Source: Herminiimonas sp. (lineage in GTDB: Bacteria; Pseudomonadota; Gammaproteobacteria; Burkholderiales; Burkholderiaceae_D). From it: DNA of 64,000 nt. The position numbers and the translations under genes are program-made. The DNA lies in the NCBI GenBank assembly GCA_028292265.1, contig JAQGMR010000071.1, forward strand, positions 1 through 64,000. The letters are read 5' to 3'. The notes beneath the pieces were generated by a model that saw nothing but the letters and a program-made list of their open reading frames with translations, had not been told where the DNA came from and made no database searches. Of this stretch, positions 27,192 through 37,099 are shown piece by piece (the first letter of the stretch is position 1; each line of letters begins with the position of its first letter).

Positions 27192-27572
27192 TTACTTGGC
27201 AGTGGCTGCCTTGACGTCGGCTTTGCCATCTGCTTTAACAGCGGCGGTATCTGCTTTGGCTGCGGTCTTGTCGGCAGAAGCATCGACCTTGGCTTTAGTC
27301 AGTGCTGCGTTGGACTTGGCTTTTGCCTTGGCTGACTTGGCTTGGCGCTTTGCTTTTGCTTTTGCGGCTTTGGCTTGTGCTTTCTCGACTTTGGCGTCGG
27401 CTTTTACGTCGGCTTTAACTTCGGCCTTGTCTGCCTTCACATCAGCCTTGGCGGCCTTGGTTTCAGCTTTGACAACTGCTGGCGTTGCTGGAGCGGTTGC
27501 TGGAGCAACTGCTTGTGCGAAAACGGAGGTGGCAAACAGGCCGGCGATCAGGGCAGCGATTAACTTGTTCAT
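27192..27572 (-). CDS. Exported Ala/Lys-rich low-complexity protein
   Basis: The 126-residue protein starts with a clean signal peptide, MNKLIAALIAGLFATSVFAQA, with an AxA-type cleavage site. The mature part consists almost entirely of Ala, Lys, Val, Asp and Glu in short repeats such as KADVKADKAEVKAD, and should be a highly charged long helix. The gene is correspondingly built of roughly 12-nt units. An AAGGA ribosome-binding site supports the ATG at 27572 over an upstream one at 27602. Function is unknown; it resembles histone-H1-like repeats but is predicted to be periplasmic. Confidence 0.8.
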   Translation of the reverse strand: MNKLIAALIAGLFATSVFAQAVAPATAPATPAVVKAETKAAKADVKADKAEVKADVKADAKVEKAQAKAAKAKAKRQAKSAKAKAKSNAALTKAKVDASADKTAAKADTAAVKADGKADVKAATAK

Positions 27573-27730
27573 GGAATCCTTGAGGTTTGTTTGGTTATTC
27601 AACTCAGACTATCTTCATAGTCGGTCCGGAAATAACGTTACCCAAGAGCATCGGTTGACCGGTAATCGCAAATTATTTTATGGATGTTGCACTTTCTTCG
27701 TGTCCCCCGGAAAGTCCAGATCGGTCGTTC

Positions 27731-29734
27731 TCAAATCGTCGTTGCAAGCAGCTTGACGACTTCAGTGAAATTGACCGGCTTGACGAGGTGGTGGTCGAAT
27801 CCCGCGTGGAGCGCGCGCTCCTTGTCTCCCGGTTGCCCATAGCCAGTGACTGCGACAAGTAGCGAACTTGCCGTTTCCGGTGCCGCGCGGAGCCGGCGGG
27901 CCAGTTGGTAACCGTTCATCCCGGGCAGGCCGATATCCAGAAACAGCACGGTCGGTGAGGTCCGTTCCGCGACCACCAAGGCGTCGGCCGAATCATAGGC
28001 GACCGAGACCACGTGACCCAATGCTTGCAGCGACAGGGACAGCATGTCAGCGGCGTCCTTGTTGTCATCCACGACAAGCACTTTTGCCTTATTGCTGGCA
28101 GGGGGAATTTCGATTCCCGGGCGCCTTCGGTCAGGCCGCTCCTTAACCTCGATCTCGCGCGTCAACGTCACCGTGAATGCGCTTCCCTTTCCAGCGCCGT
28201 CACTGCGCACCGCTACCTGGCCACGGTGTAGTTCTACCAGGCTCTTCACCAACGCCAGGCCCAAGCCCAGACCACCCTGCGCCCTGTCCGGAGTCCTCTC
28301 TCCCTGCGTGAACAGCTCAAAGATATTGGTTTGCAACGATGGCTCAATCCCCGCTCCGTTATCTTCCACGGCTATCCGCACCTGGGATTCGTCGCCCTCG
28401 ACCCGCAAGCTGATGTGCCCGTCAGACGGGGTGTACTTGGCCGCGTTGGCGAGGAGGTTGGCAAAGACCTGGGTCAGGCGCGTCCGGTCGCCTTTGACCA
28501 GGAATTGCCCTTCCGGCACGTGTACATGAAAATGATGGCGCTTCGCTTCCATCAGCGCGTGCGTCTGTTCGATGGAGTCGGCCAATACTGCGCTAATGCT
28601 CAAGGTTTCTTCGTCCAGCGTTATCAGGCCACGCGTCACGCGGGACACATCGAGCAAGTCATCCACCAACTCGGTCAAGTGCGCGACCTGCCGGGAAATG
28701 ACATCACTTGTATTTCGTACCCGGGCTTCGTCAAATGCGCTCAGCTTGAGCAGTTCAGCGGCAGTAGCAATGGGTGCGAGCGGATTGCGAAGTTCATGCG
28801 CCAGCATTGCAAGAAACTCATCCTTGCGGCGGTTGGCTTCCTTTAGCACTTCTTGAGCGCGTACCGCTTCAGTAACGTCGGTGCCTTCAATGAAGATGCC
28901 GGTAATACTCCCTCGATGGTCAAACGTCGGCTGATAGACGAAGTCGACGAAGCGCTCTTCAAGCGGGCCGTCTGGCCGGCGCTGCAGTTTCACCGACGCC
29001 TGTCGGCCGAAATAAGGCTTGCCCGTCGCATGCACTCGGTCCAGAAGCTCATAAAAGCCTTGACCCGCCAAATCAGGAAGCGCCTCGCGAACTGGTTTTC
29101 CGAGAAGGTCGCGGCGCCCGACCAACTGACAAAACGCCTCGTTTGCTATTTCCATGATGTGGTTCGGCTCTCGCAAAACCGCAATGATGCCTGGCGCTTG
29201 CTGGAAAAGGCTCCGCATCCGTTCGTACTCTGCTTCCCTGTGCCGCGTAGCAAGCACCTGTTCAGTGGTTTCCGTCACGACGCAGAACATGCCGGCCACC
29301 GCGCCCGTTTCACCCCGCACCGGAGAGTAGGAAAACGTGAACCATGCTTGTTCCTCCAGCCCCTTCCGCAGCACGGTCAAGGGCAGGTTTTCAAAATAGG
29401 AAGCTTCGCCGGCCAAAGCTTTCACCACGATGGGATGGATATCGTCCCAAATTTCGGGCCAAACGTCCTGAAAAGGCTTGCCTAGCGCAGAGGGGTGTTT
29501 TGCACCGAGGAGCGCCGCGTACGCGTCGTTGTATAAAAATCCCAGTTTCGGACCCCAAGCGACAAACATCGGAAATTTGGACCCGAGAATAAGGCCAACG
29601 ACCGAGTGCAAAGACTGCGGCCAAAGTTCCGGTGGACCAAGGGACGAGCCAACCCAGTCGAGAGAGCGCATTAATCCGCCCGTTTCGCCGCCCTCAGCGG
29701 GAAAGTTGTTTCCAGATAATTCGGGAAAAAGCAT
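27731..29734 (-). CDS. PAS-containing hybrid sensor histidine kinase/response regulator
   Basis: The 667-residue protein has no evident membrane segment. An N-terminal PAS-like region occupies about residues 25-160 (GPPELWPQSLHSVVGLILGS, FVAWGPKLGFLYNDAY). A second PAS covers about 165-290, then the HisKA box with phospho-histidine 313 in MLAHELRNPLAPI. The ATPase follows with VEDNGAGIEP and the GLGLGLALVKSL G-box. The C-terminal receiver has Asp600 in FLDIGLPGMNG. The ATG at 29734 is chosen over one at 29803 because the domain begins there. No partner regulator is adjacent, so output is unclear. Confidence 0.92.
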   Translation of the reverse strand: MLFPELSGNNFPAEGGETGGLMRSLDWVGSSLGPPELWPQSLHSVVGLILGSKFPMFVAWGPKLGFLYNDAYAALLGAKHPSALGKPFQDVWPEIWDDIHPIVVKALAGEASYFENLPLTVLRKGLEEQAWFTFSYSPVRGETGAVAGMFCVVTETTEQVLATRHREAEYERMRSLFQQAPGIIAVLREPNHIMEIANEAFCQLVGRRDLLGKPVREALPDLAGQGFYELLDRVHATGKPYFGRQASVKLQRRPDGPLEERFVDFVYQPTFDHRGSITGIFIEGTDVTEAVRAQEVLKEANRRKDEFLAMLAHELRNPLAPIATAAELLKLSAFDEARVRNTSDVISRQVAHLTELVDDLLDVSRVTRGLITLDEETLSISAVLADSIEQTHALMEAKRHHFHVHVPEGQFLVKGDRTRLTQVFANLLANAAKYTPSDGHISLRVEGDESQVRIAVEDNGAGIEPSLQTNIFELFTQGERTPDRAQGGLGLGLALVKSLVELHRGQVAVRSDGAGKGSAFTVTLTREIEVKERPDRRRPGIEIPPASNKAKVLVVDDNKDAADMLSLSLQALGHVVSVAYDSADALVVAERTSPTVLFLDIGLPGMNGYQLARRLRAAPETASSLLVAVTGYGQPGDKERALHAGFDHHLVKPVNFTEVVKLLATTI

Positions 29735-29948
29735 GGGATTGCTGCGGCGGGGCAGCCTTAAAAATTTAAGCAGCAGGCAGTATATCGGACTCAGCCCGGT
29801 CACATGGATGGTGGGAACCGTCCCGACGCTAGGTATGGAATCGGGATCACTTGGCTATTCAGTGGACGCTTGGTTGCCTACCCTTCGTAGGCGCCACCAC
29901 TTTCGGTTAGCGTGTTTTGCCGGCAGTGCGGTCCAGCGGGACTCCGGC

Positions 29949-29974
29949 GAAAAAAAGCCGACTTTACAGCCGGC
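29949..29974 (-). terminator. Rho-independent terminator downstream of the CHRD gene
   Basis: On the minus strand GCCGGC pairs with GTCGGC (one G-T wobble) around a TGTAAA loop, followed by seven Ts. It lies about 30 bases past the stop codon of the CHRD-domain gene at 30006. Confidence 0.8.
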
Positions 29975-30005
29975 CTTTATCGCCCGCGAGCGGACTAACC
30001 TGCCT

Positions 30006-30506
30006 TTATTTGCCCGACAATTGCCCCCGGATTTCGCCGCCAGGATGGGCCGCGCTGTGCACGTTCACATAAGTCCCGCCCGAGGTGTAGGTGGCATATT
30101 GGGCATCCGTAAGCTTGGCGCCAGCCGGTACACTCCAGGTGTTCTCGCCAGACTTGGTCAAGGGGACAATCACGGGGCCATTGCTTCCTGCGGCGCCGGT
30201 ATGGATATGGGCGGCCGTTCCATTGACCCCGGTGGTGGTAATGGAACCGCTCACCGACTTGTCGGAAGACACCGTGATCTTGCCGCTACCTTTAGCCTCG
30301 GTGCTCACTGGAGGCACCTCATTGCCGCCGCTGAGAGTGACGTTCCCGCCGCCCATCATTTGGCTCATCATGCCACCCATGCCACCTATGCCACCCGAGC
30401 CGCCCGCGCCGGATTGGCCGGCGCAACCGGCGGTTCCCAGGACAAGCATGACGGCTGCCAGAGCGGCCCAGTGCATGCGGGCGGATTTTTTCGATAGGAC
30501 TTCCAT
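30006..30506 (-). CDS. CHRD-domain lipoprotein
   Basis: The 166-residue protein has a lipoprotein signal peptide ending in the lipobox LGTAGC at about residue 28, then a Gly/Met-rich linker. The CHRD domain follows: LSGGNEVPPVSTEAKGSG near residue 57, AAHIHTGAAGSNGPVIVPL near residue 97, and a closing VNVHSAAHPGGEIRGQL. CHRD domains are known from chordin and many bacterial exported proteins; the biochemical role in bacteria is unclear. A strong AAAGGAGA ribosome-binding site precedes the ATG. It is monocistronic with its own terminator. Confidence 0.9.
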   Translation of the reverse strand: MEVLSKKSARMHWAALAAVMLVLGTAGCAGQSGAGGSGGIGGMGGMMSQMMGGGNVTLSGGNEVPPVSTEAKGSGKITVSSDKSVSGSITTTGVNGTAAHIHTGAAGSNGPVIVPLTKSGENTWSVPAGAKLTDAQYATYTSGGTYVNVHSAAHPGGEIRGQLSGK

Positions 30507-30981
30507 GGTTCATCTCCTTTTGTTGGATGGAAAACTGGGTGATCGTGCGGCCGGCAAGAAGCCAGCAAGACGCACGCTAAACCTCCGACCCCCTTTCACG
30601 GTAGCACAAAAAACAGGCAATCCGCGAGCCTCGGGGCGATGCGGTTGCTCCGTTATTGGAACATAAGTTGTCCAGCGTCAAATCGGGACCCGTGTCTGGT
30701 GTCGTTCAGGCGACACCAGTAAACGTGGCAAACTGCACGGAAAGTTTCGTAGGCCGTACGGCACGGGGCGCTTCGTGCGCCCATGCGTTGATGCTCCTGC
30801 CGGAAGGTCCTCAGCAGCTGATGAGATGTCGCCAACGGCGAGCGTGCTGTCCAGGGAACCATCCTGGACTGGATGCTAGTTAGAACGCTGCCAGATACAC
30901 TGGCGAAGAAAACCACCATTTTCTTTTGATCATTACCAGCCGCATTGTGCAAAATACGGTTTTATCACTTAGGAACAGCAG
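30507..30981. other. Intergenic stretch between the CHRD gene and rfbB
   Basis: This is a divergent region that must hold promoters for both neighbours. Small open frames on both strands between about 30650 and 30950 resemble no family I know and lack good starts. An AGGAACAG ribosome-binding site for rfbB is at its right edge. Nothing else was recognised. Confidence 0.5.
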
Positions 30982-32091
30982 ATGATTTTCGTTACAGGCG
31001 GCGCCGGTTTCATCGGATCAAATTTCGTCCTCGAGTGGCTGGCGCAATCGCCGGAGCCGGTGGTCAACGTCGACAAGCTGACCTATGCCGGCAACCTCGG
31101 GAATCTGGCCGACGTTGCGCACGACGCTCGCCTCGTCTTTGTGCAGGCCGACATCAACGACACGGCGCGCATGGCGGCGTTGCTGAGCCAGCACAAGCCA
31201 CGCGCCATTCTGCACTTCGCCGCCGAAAGCCATGTAGACCGCAGTGTGCATGGCCCCGGTGAATTCATCACGACCAACATCAACGGCACGTTTAGTTTGC
31301 TCGAAGCCACGCGGGCTTATTGGGCTCACTTGCCCGAGGCAGACAAGGCTGCGTTTCGCTTCCTGCACGTCTCGACGGATGAAGTCTACGGCACGCTTGG
31401 CCCGGACGATGCACCATTTGCCGAGACCAATGCCTATGCGCCGAATAGCCCGTATGCCGCATCGAAGGCGGCATCGGACCATCTGGTGCGGGCCTATTAC
31501 CATACCTACGGCCTGCCGGTCGTCACCACCAACTGCTCGAACAATTACGGCCCGTACCAGTTCCCGGAAAAGCTGATTCCTCTCATGATCGCCAACGCGC
31601 TTGCCGGCAAGGCGCTGCCAATCTACGGCGATGGCCAGCAGGTGCGCGACTGGCTATACGTTGGCGACCATTGCGCGGCCATCCGCGCCGTGCTGGCTGA
31701 CGGGATTGTCGGCGAGGTCTACAACATCGGCGGCTGGAATGAACGGGCCAATCTGGACGTGGTGCATGGTCTGATCGAGTTGCTGGACGACTTGGCGCCG
31801 CGGGCGGATGGTGCCAGTTACAAGACGCAGATCGCTACCGTGCAGGACCGGCCGGGTCATGATCGCCGCTATGCGATCGACGCCCGAAAGATTGCGCGTG
31901 AGCTTGGCTGGAAGCCGGTCGAGACCTTCGAGACCGGCATTCGCAAGACGGTGCAGTGGTATCTCGCGAACAGCGACTGGATGAAGGATGTCCAGTCTGG
32001 CGACTATCTGAAATGGCTGGAGCGGAATTACGCGGGACGCGATAGCAATGTCACGCAACCCGGGCTTGTGAAGGCCGCATCCTTCTTGTGA
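30982..32091 (+). CDS. rfbB: dTDP-glucose 4,6-dehydratase
   Basis: The 369-residue SDR-family enzyme converts dTDP-glucose to dTDP-4-keto-6-deoxyglucose. The NAD-binding glycine motif is [13 protein letters not shown] at the N-terminus. The active-site region is [12 protein letters not shown], and the catalytic YxxxK is [33 protein letters not shown] is also characteristic. It opens an rfbB-rfbC-rfbD run for dTDP-L-rhamnose, used in O-antigen or other surface glycans. Confidence 0.97.
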   Translation: MIFVTGGAGFIGSNFVLEWLAQSPEPVVNVDKLTYAGNLGNLADVAHDARLVFVQADINDTARMAALLSQHKPRAILHFAAESHVDRSVHGPGEFITTNINGTFSLLEATRAYWAHLPEADKAAFRFLHVSTDEVYGTLGPDDAPFAETNAYAPNSPYAASKAASDHLVRAYYHTYGLPVVTTNCSNNYGPYQFPEKLIPLMIANALAGKALPIYGDGQQVRDWLYVGDHCAAIRAVLADGIVGEVYNIGGWNERANLDVVHGLIELLDDLAPRADGASYKTQIATVQDRPGHDRRYAIDARKIARELGWKPVETFETGIRKTVQWYLANSDWMKDVQSGDYLKWLERNYAGRDSNVTQPGLVKAASFL

Positions 32092-32164
32092 AATCGCACC
32101 ACAACATGCCATCCCGTCGAGGCAGTCCTCTTGCGGCCCACGACTAACGCTGCCTCAGGCTCCG

Positions 32165-32710
32165 ATGCAAAGCGTCACTACCGCCATATCCGATCTCGTT
32201 ATTCTGGAGCCGAAGGTTTTCGGCGACGAACGTGGCTTCTTCTATGAAAGTTTCAACGCGCGCCGTTTTGCAGAACTGACTGGCGTTGCGGCCGAGTTCG
32301 TGCAGGACAATCACTCCAAATCCTTGAAGGGCGTTTTGCGGGGCCTGCACTACCAGATCAAGCAACCGCAGGGCAAACTCGTTCGGGTCGTGGCCGGTGA
32401 GGTGTTTGATGTGGCGGTGGATATTAGGAGGTCCTCGCCGAGTTTTGGCAAATGGTCTGGCGTGCATTTATCCGCTGCGAACCGGTTTCAACGCTGGGTA
32501 CCCGCAGGGTTCGCGCACGGCTTTGTCGTGCTGAGTGAGTCCGCCGAATTTTTGTACAAGACCACGGACTACTGGGCGCCCGAACATGAGCGCAGCCTTC
32601 TGTGGAACGATCCCGCGATCGGTATCGACTGGCCAATTGACGGCGAGCCGGCGCTTTCCGCCAAGGACAAAGTAGGCAAACTGCTGGCCGACGCTGAGGT
32701 ATTCCCTTGA
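32165..32710 (+). CDS. rfbC: dTDP-4-dehydrorhamnose 3,5-epimerase
   Basis: The 181-residue cupin-fold epimerase carries the catalytic histidine motif LRGLHYQIKQPQGKLVRV and the substrate loop PAGFAHGFVVLSE. It epimerises the keto sugar made by RfbB at C3 and C5. The length is normal. Its TGA stop overlaps the TTG start of rfbD, suggesting translational coupling. It starts 73 bases after rfbB. Confidence 0.97.
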   Translation: MQSVTTAISDLVILEPKVFGDERGFFYESFNARRFAELTGVAAEFVQDNHSKSLKGVLRGLHYQIKQPQGKLVRVVAGEVFDVAVDIRRSSPSFGKWSGVHLSAANRFQRWVPAGFAHGFVVLSESAEFLYKTTDYWAPEHERSLLWNDPAIGIDWPIDGEPALSAKDKVGKLLADAEVFP

Positions 32711-33594
32711 AAATTCTCCTTACCGGGCGCACCGGCCAGGTTGGTTATGAATTGCAACGCTCTCTGCAGGGATTGGGCGAGGTAGTCGCGCCAGACCGCG
32801 CCCAACTTGACCTGGCCAATCTTGATGGGTTGCGCGCAGCGATCCAGCGCATTCGTCCGGACCTGATCGTCAACCCCGCAGCCTACACCGCAGTCGATAA
32901 GGCTGAGGCGGAACCGGAGCTTGCAATGCGCCTGAACCGCGACGCCCCCGCGATCATGGCCGAGGAGGCCAGAAAGCTCGGCGCGACGATGATCCACTAC
33001 TCGACTGACTACGTCTTCGATGGCACAAAGCAGGGCGCTTACCTGGAAGACGACCCAACCAATCCGCTCAGCGTGTACGGCAAGACCAAGCTTGCCGGGG
33101 AGCAGGCGATCGCTGCAACCGGCATACCCCATCTGATTTTGCGGACCAGTTGGGTGTACGGAATGCGAGGCAAGAACTTCCTGTTGACGATGCTTCGCCT
33201 GGCAGCGGAGCGCGAGTCGCTTCAGGTCGTAAATGACCAGTTCGGTGCGCCAACCTGGGCGCGCACCGTTGCAGAGGCAACGGCGCATATTGTTGCGCAG
33301 GCCGTGGGGGCACACCAGTCGGGCGCGGGGCCACAAACCACCTGGTGGCATGAGCGTTCCGGGATATACCACCTGACGGCGCAAGGGCGTACCAGCTGGC
33401 ACGACTTTACCGCCGCGATTTTGGCGCAGGCAACTCTCGAGCGGCGGCCGACCTTGATCCCAATTCCAAGTTCGGACTATCCGACCCCCGCCGCGCGGCC
33501 AGAAAATTCCTCATTGTGCTGCGACCGTTTCATGCAACAGTTTTGTGGCTTGCCCGACTGGGAAGAGGCGCTTGCATTGTGCCTCGCACAATAG
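32707..33594 (+). CDS. rfbD: dTDP-4-dehydrorhamnose reductase
   Basis: The 295-residue SDR-type reductase makes dTDP-L-rhamnose with NAD(P)H. The cofactor loop is LLTGRTGQVGYELQRSL, followed by NPAAYTAVDKAE, the STDYVFDG motif and the catalytic Y/K of NPLSVYGKTKLAGEQ. The start appears to be TTG at 32707, overlapping the rfbC stop in a TTGA arrangement. No rfbA (glucose-1-phosphate thymidylyltransferase) follows, so that step must be encoded elsewhere. Confidence 0.96.
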   Translation: MKILLTGRTGQVGYELQRSLQGLGEVVAPDRAQLDLANLDGLRAAIQRIRPDLIVNPAAYTAVDKAEAEPELAMRLNRDAPAIMAEEARKLGATMIHYSTDYVFDGTKQGAYLEDDPTNPLSVYGKTKLAGEQAIAATGIPHLILRTSWVYGMRGKNFLLTMLRLAAERESLQVVNDQFGAPTWARTVAEATAHIVAQAVGAHQSGAGPQTTWWHERSGIYHLTAQGRTSWHDFTAAILAQATLERRPTLIPIPSSDYPTPAARPENSSLCCDRFMQQFCGLPDWEEALALCLAQ

Positions 33595-33960
33595 CCTTGT
33601 TAACGCCTGCCAATCGTAAAGACCCCACGGCATGAGGCGGAAGGGCAAGGGGAACGTTGGCCACGCAATCAGGCTGACCATTCGACTTCAGGCGGACGAC
33701 CACTTAGCCTGATGCACGCACTGCAGCGTGAATCGCTTCGGAACATAGGCGCCCAAAGATGGTCGCTTGCCTAAGCGCGTGGGGCAAATCGCCCCGCTGC
33801 GGTGCGGACCTCGGCGGCCGGTTTCCGCCGCATTGCCCGACCAGGACTTGACTGCCAACGGGTCGTTCCGGTTTGCTGCCGTATCGCGTACGCCAAACCG
33901 CCAAGGCAAATCGGACTTACACTGCCATTTCCTCCATCTTCCCCGCACCGCGCCTGCCTC
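33595..33960. other. Intergenic stretch between rfbD and the luciferase-like monooxygenase gene
   Basis: These 366 bases show no gene with a convincing start. The monooxygenase frame stays open upstream to 33802, but the usual family start is at 33961. No clear terminator, repeat or RNA gene was seen; an rfbA gene is definitely not present. Confidence 0.5.
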
Positions 33961-34971
33961 ATGAAAATATCCGTTCTTGACCAATCCACCGCACGCAAGG
34001 GTCAGCCGCAATCTGATGCAATTGGGGAATCGATCCGGCTGGCAAGGCACTGCGAATCGCTCGGTTATCACCGCTACTGGGTGTCGGAGCACCACAATAG
34101 CAATAGCATTGTCGGCACTGCGCCCGAGGTACTAATGGCCGCCATCGCCGCGACCACTAGCCGCATCCGTGTGGGCAGCGCCGGCGTCATGTTGCCGCAC
34201 TATTCCGCCCTGAAAGTTGCGGAGCAGTTTCGGGTGCTGGAGGGCATTGCACCGGGCCGTATCGACTTGGGATTGGGGCGCGCCCCAGGCTCGGACCGTC
34301 TCACTGCCTATGCGCTCAATCCAGAGGCCGGCCAGGCGGCCGAGAATTTCCCGCGGCAGGTGATGGATTTGCAGGCGTGGGTCAGCGGCGAAAAGCTGGC
34401 GCAAGGGCATCCCTTCGCCGCTATTACAGCGCACCCCACCGGGCCCACCAGCCCGGAGATGTGGATCCTCGGCAGTTCGGATTATGGCGCGCAACTCGCG
34501 GCGCATTTCGGCTTGCCCTATGCCTTTGCCTATTTTTTCAGCGACGGGCAGGGCGTTGAGCAGGCCTTGTCGCTGTACCGGGCAAATTACCAGCCCAGCA
34601 CGCGGTATCCGAAACCGGTGGCCACCATCTGCGTGTGGGCTCTCGCAGCCGACACCGAAGCCGAGGCGCGCAGACAACTGCTAACGCGTGAGTCGTGGCG
34701 GGTCGGCTTCGAGCAAGGCTTGCGGCTGCCGCTGGTGTCGCCCGAAGAAGCGGCCGCCGAGACGCGGAGCCCGGCTGACATGGCAAGGATTGCGGTGTCG
34801 CGGCAGAAGGCGTTCGTGGGCACTGGCGAGCAGGTGGCGGCGCGCCTCACAAGCCTGGCGCACGAGTTGGCGCTGGATGAGCTTGTCATCAACACGTGGA
34901 CCTTCGACCCGGAGGCCCGACGACATTCATACTCGCTGATAGCTCGGGCGTTTGGGCTGCCGGTCGCCTGA
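33961..34971 (+). CDS. Luciferase-like (LLM class) flavin-dependent oxidoreductase
   Basis: The 336-residue TIM-barrel protein starts MKISVLDQSTARKGQ and contains HRYWVSEHHNSNSIVGTAPEVL, SAGVMLPHYSALKVAEQFRVL and the flavin/substrate segment GRIDLGLGRAPGSD. These are hallmarks of the MsnO8/YhbW-like LLM subgroup. Members use reduced FMN for monooxygenation; the substrate here is unknown. The ATG at 33961 is the family-typical start. It is a single gene, convergent with the PaiB-like gene. Confidence 0.92.
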   Translation: MKISVLDQSTARKGQPQSDAIGESIRLARHCESLGYHRYWVSEHHNSNSIVGTAPEVLMAAIAATTSRIRVGSAGVMLPHYSALKVAEQFRVLEGIAPGRIDLGLGRAPGSDRLTAYALNPEAGQAAENFPRQVMDLQAWVSGEKLAQGHPFAAITAHPTGPTSPEMWILGSSDYGAQLAAHFGLPYAFAYFFSDGQGVEQALSLYRANYQPSTRYPKPVATICVWALAADTEAEARRQLLTRESWRVGFEQGLRLPLVSPEEAAAETRSPADMARIAVSRQKAFVGTGEQVAARLTSLAHELALDELVINTWTFDPEARRHSYSLIARAFGLPVA

Positions 34972-35119
34972 TCCTTGTTGACTTCGCGATCCTTTGAACC
35001 GGCGGCAATCGTTCTCGCTAGCGTGACACTAGATAGCACAGGAATCGATACCCGAGCCCGGTTTATTCAAGACCGTGCTGCTTCACGCCGCCAAAAACGT
35101 CGAGCGGCGCCGAGCGACG

Positions 35120-35749
35120 CTACCCGCTCGCCTCATCCCAGTATCCGAGCCGCTTCATCCAGCCAGCCAGCGCGCGCTGGTCTTCGCCGCCTTGTTCCAG
35201 CCAGCTTCGCATTTCGGGCTTGTCGCCGGCAAGTCGATGCTGGCCGAGCTTGAACTTCCCTTCCAGCCGGTCAACCTCGATATCGAAGGCAACGATTGCC
35301 TGCAGCAGTCCGTCCACCGTGCCGCCAGCGATCGCATCGAACTGGGCCTGGTAGGTCGGCTCATGATGGGCCACCAGTCGCGACAGCATGCCGAGCTTGG
35401 CATCGCGCCCATGGTCGAGCGTGACGCGCCCGGTTGCATGGACCGCGACGTAGTTCCAGGTCGGCACCCGCTCGAGCGTTGTGTAGAGGGTCGGCGAAAT
35501 GTAGCTGTGCGGCCCGTGAAAAATCACTAGCGCAACCGGGTCTTTCTCCAGGGCCTTCCAGTGCGGATTTGCGCGAGCGAAATGGCCTTCGATGCGCGTC
35601 GTCTCCCCATCCTGTCGTGCCAGTACCGGCAAGTGCGTTGCGAACGGCGCGCCGTCCACCGTCGAGACCAGCGTTGCGAAAGTCTCCTGTTGCATCACCT
35701 CCAGCAACACGGCCGGATCTTTTTGGGCGAAATGGGCGGGGATGTACAT
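35120..35749 (-). CDS. PaiB-type FMN-binding protein
   Basis: The 209-residue protein begins MYIPAHFAQKDPAVLLEVMQ and contains GAPFATHLPVL, the FHGPHSYISPTLYTT signature and PTWNYVAVHATGRV. This is the split-barrel flavin-binding family named after Bacillus PaiB, often labelled a negative transcriptional regulator; it has no visible DNA-binding motif, so an enzymatic or FMN-binding role is just as likely. It starts 12 bases after the argD stop on the same strand and is probably cotranscribed. Confidence 0.92.
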   Translation of the reverse strand: MYIPAHFAQKDPAVLLEVMQQETFATLVSTVDGAPFATHLPVLARQDGETTRIEGHFARANPHWKALEKDPVALVIFHGPHSYISPTLYTTLERVPTWNYVAVHATGRVTLDHGRDAKLGMLSRLVAHHEPTYQAQFDAIAGGTVDGLLQAIVAFDIEVDRLEGKFKLGQHRLAGDKPEMRSWLEQGGEDQRALAGWMKRLGYWDEASG

Positions 35750-35761
35750 TGGCGCTTCCGG

Positions 35762-36967
35762 CTAGCGAAGCCGGGTCAGGACGTCCGACAGCATGGAGAT
35801 CATCTGGTCAATTTCACCGGTGGTGACGTTCAGCGCCGGCATGAAACGCAGCAGGTCTGGCCGCGGCGAATTCAGCAGCAGGCCGACGGGCTCCATCTCG
35901 CGGGCGGAGTCGACAATTTTCGGGCCGATGTCGCGGCCAAGCTTGAGCGCTCGCAGCAACCCATAACCGCGCTCGCCGGCCAGGCCGAACCGCTCGGTCA
36001 GCATGTTCAGTTGCGCAGCGAGGTAGTTGCCCTTTTCTTCGACTGAGGGAAGAAACCCCGGTGCGACAAGTTGCTCGAGCACTGCTGCGCCGACCGCCGT
36101 CATTAGCGGATTGCCGTTGTAGGTGCCTCCCTGGTCGCCCGGCTCAAAGACCGCGACGGCTTCCCGGCAAAGCATGGCAGCCAGTGGCACACCGCCTCCA
36201 ATGCCTTTGCCGAGGGTCATGATGTCCGGCACGACCCCAAAAAGTTCGTAGCCAAAGAGGCGGCCGGTGCGGCCCATGCCGGTCTGCACTTCATCGACGA
36301 TAAGCAGCAGATTGTTTTTCGTGGTCAGTTCGCGCAGTGCGCGCATGAATTCGGGCGTGGCGGGAATGACGCCGCCTTCGCCCTGAACCGGCTCCAGCAT
36401 CACGGCGACGGTCCTGTCGGTAAGGAGTTTTTCGACACTGCTGATGTCGTTCAGGTCTGCCTTCGGAAAGCCGGGCACCTGCGGCGCGAAGATGGTGTCC
36501 CATCCCGGTTTGCCGCTGGCCGACATGGTGGCCAGCGTGCGGCCGTGGAAGCTATGATCGAAGGTGATGATTTCGAAGCGGTCGAGCCCCGCTTCATTCT
36601 TGTTCTTCTTCCCCCACTTGCGCGCCAGCTTGATGGCGCCTTCGTTTGCTTCAGCGCCGCTGTTGGCAAAGAAAACGCGATCGAAGACCGAGTGCTTGAC
36701 CAGCATGCTGGCCAGCCGGATCGACGGCTCGTTGTAAAAGGCAGGCGACGGATTGATCAGCTTCTTCGCCTGCAGCGCCAGCGCATCCTGCACGCACTGC
36801 GGTGAATGGCCAAGGCAGTTGACGGCCCAACCCTGCAGGTAGTCCAGATAGCGCTTGCCCTTGTGGTCAGTCATCCACATGCCTTGGCCTTCGGTGAAAA
36901 CAAGTGGCGGCCGGGTGGTAATGCTCAGTAGTGAATCAATGTCGTATTCGCTGAATTCCATTTTCAT
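35762..36967 (-). CDS. argD: Acetylornithine transaminase
   Basis: The 401-residue class III PLP aminotransferase shows [21 protein letters not shown] near residue 100, the [21 protein letters not shown] motif, the cofactor aspartate in [13 protein letters not shown], and the PLP lysine in [12 protein letters not shown] near residue 255. It converts N-acetylglutamate semialdehyde to N-acetylornithine, upstream of argF and argG; related enzymes accept succinylornithine or other omega-amino acids, so the substrate is not certain. It is transcribed together with the PaiB-like gene. Confidence 0.9.
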   Translation of the reverse strand: MKMEFSEYDIDSLLSITTRPPLVFTEGQGMWMTDHKGKRYLDYLQGWAVNCLGHSPQCVQDALALQAKKLINPSPAFYNEPSIRLASMLVKHSVFDRVFFANSGAEANEGAIKLARKWGKKNKNEAGLDRFEIITFDHSFHGRTLATMSASGKPGWDTIFAPQVPGFPKADLNDISSVEKLLTDRTVAVMLEPVQGEGGVIPATPEFMRALRELTTKNNLLLIVDEVQTGMGRTGRLFGYELFGVVPDIMTLGKGIGGGVPLAAMLCREAVAVFEPGDQGGTYNGNPLMTAVGAAVLEQLVAPGFLPSVEEKGNYLAAQLNMLTERFGLAGERGYGLLRALKLGRDIGPKIVDSAREMEPVGLLLNSPRPDLLRFMPALNVTTGEIDQMISMLSDVLTRLR

Positions 36968-37071
36968 GCTCCGCTTGATGCAACGTGTTTGGTGCGGGCT
37001 GCCTTTGACCGGTGCCCGCCCGATCTAATTTTGATGCGCTTCCGGATTCATTGCTGGCCTTGTCCAAAGCC

Positions 37072-37099
37072 AAAAAAAAACCACAGGAGAAACCTGTGG
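37072..37099 (-). terminator. Rho-independent terminator after the flavoprotein reductase gene
   Basis: CCACAGG (37081-37087) and CCTGTGG (37093-37099) pair around AGAAA, with nine consecutive As on the plus strand just left, giving a U-tract on minus-strand RNA. It lies about 190 bases past the reductase stop codon in a 319-base gap before argD. Nothing else was recognised in that gap. Confidence 0.9.

Noticed and set aside
30653..30952. Small open frames on both strands between the CHRD gene and rfbB
   Set aside because: No good starts, no family similarity and overlapping each other; treated as non-coding.
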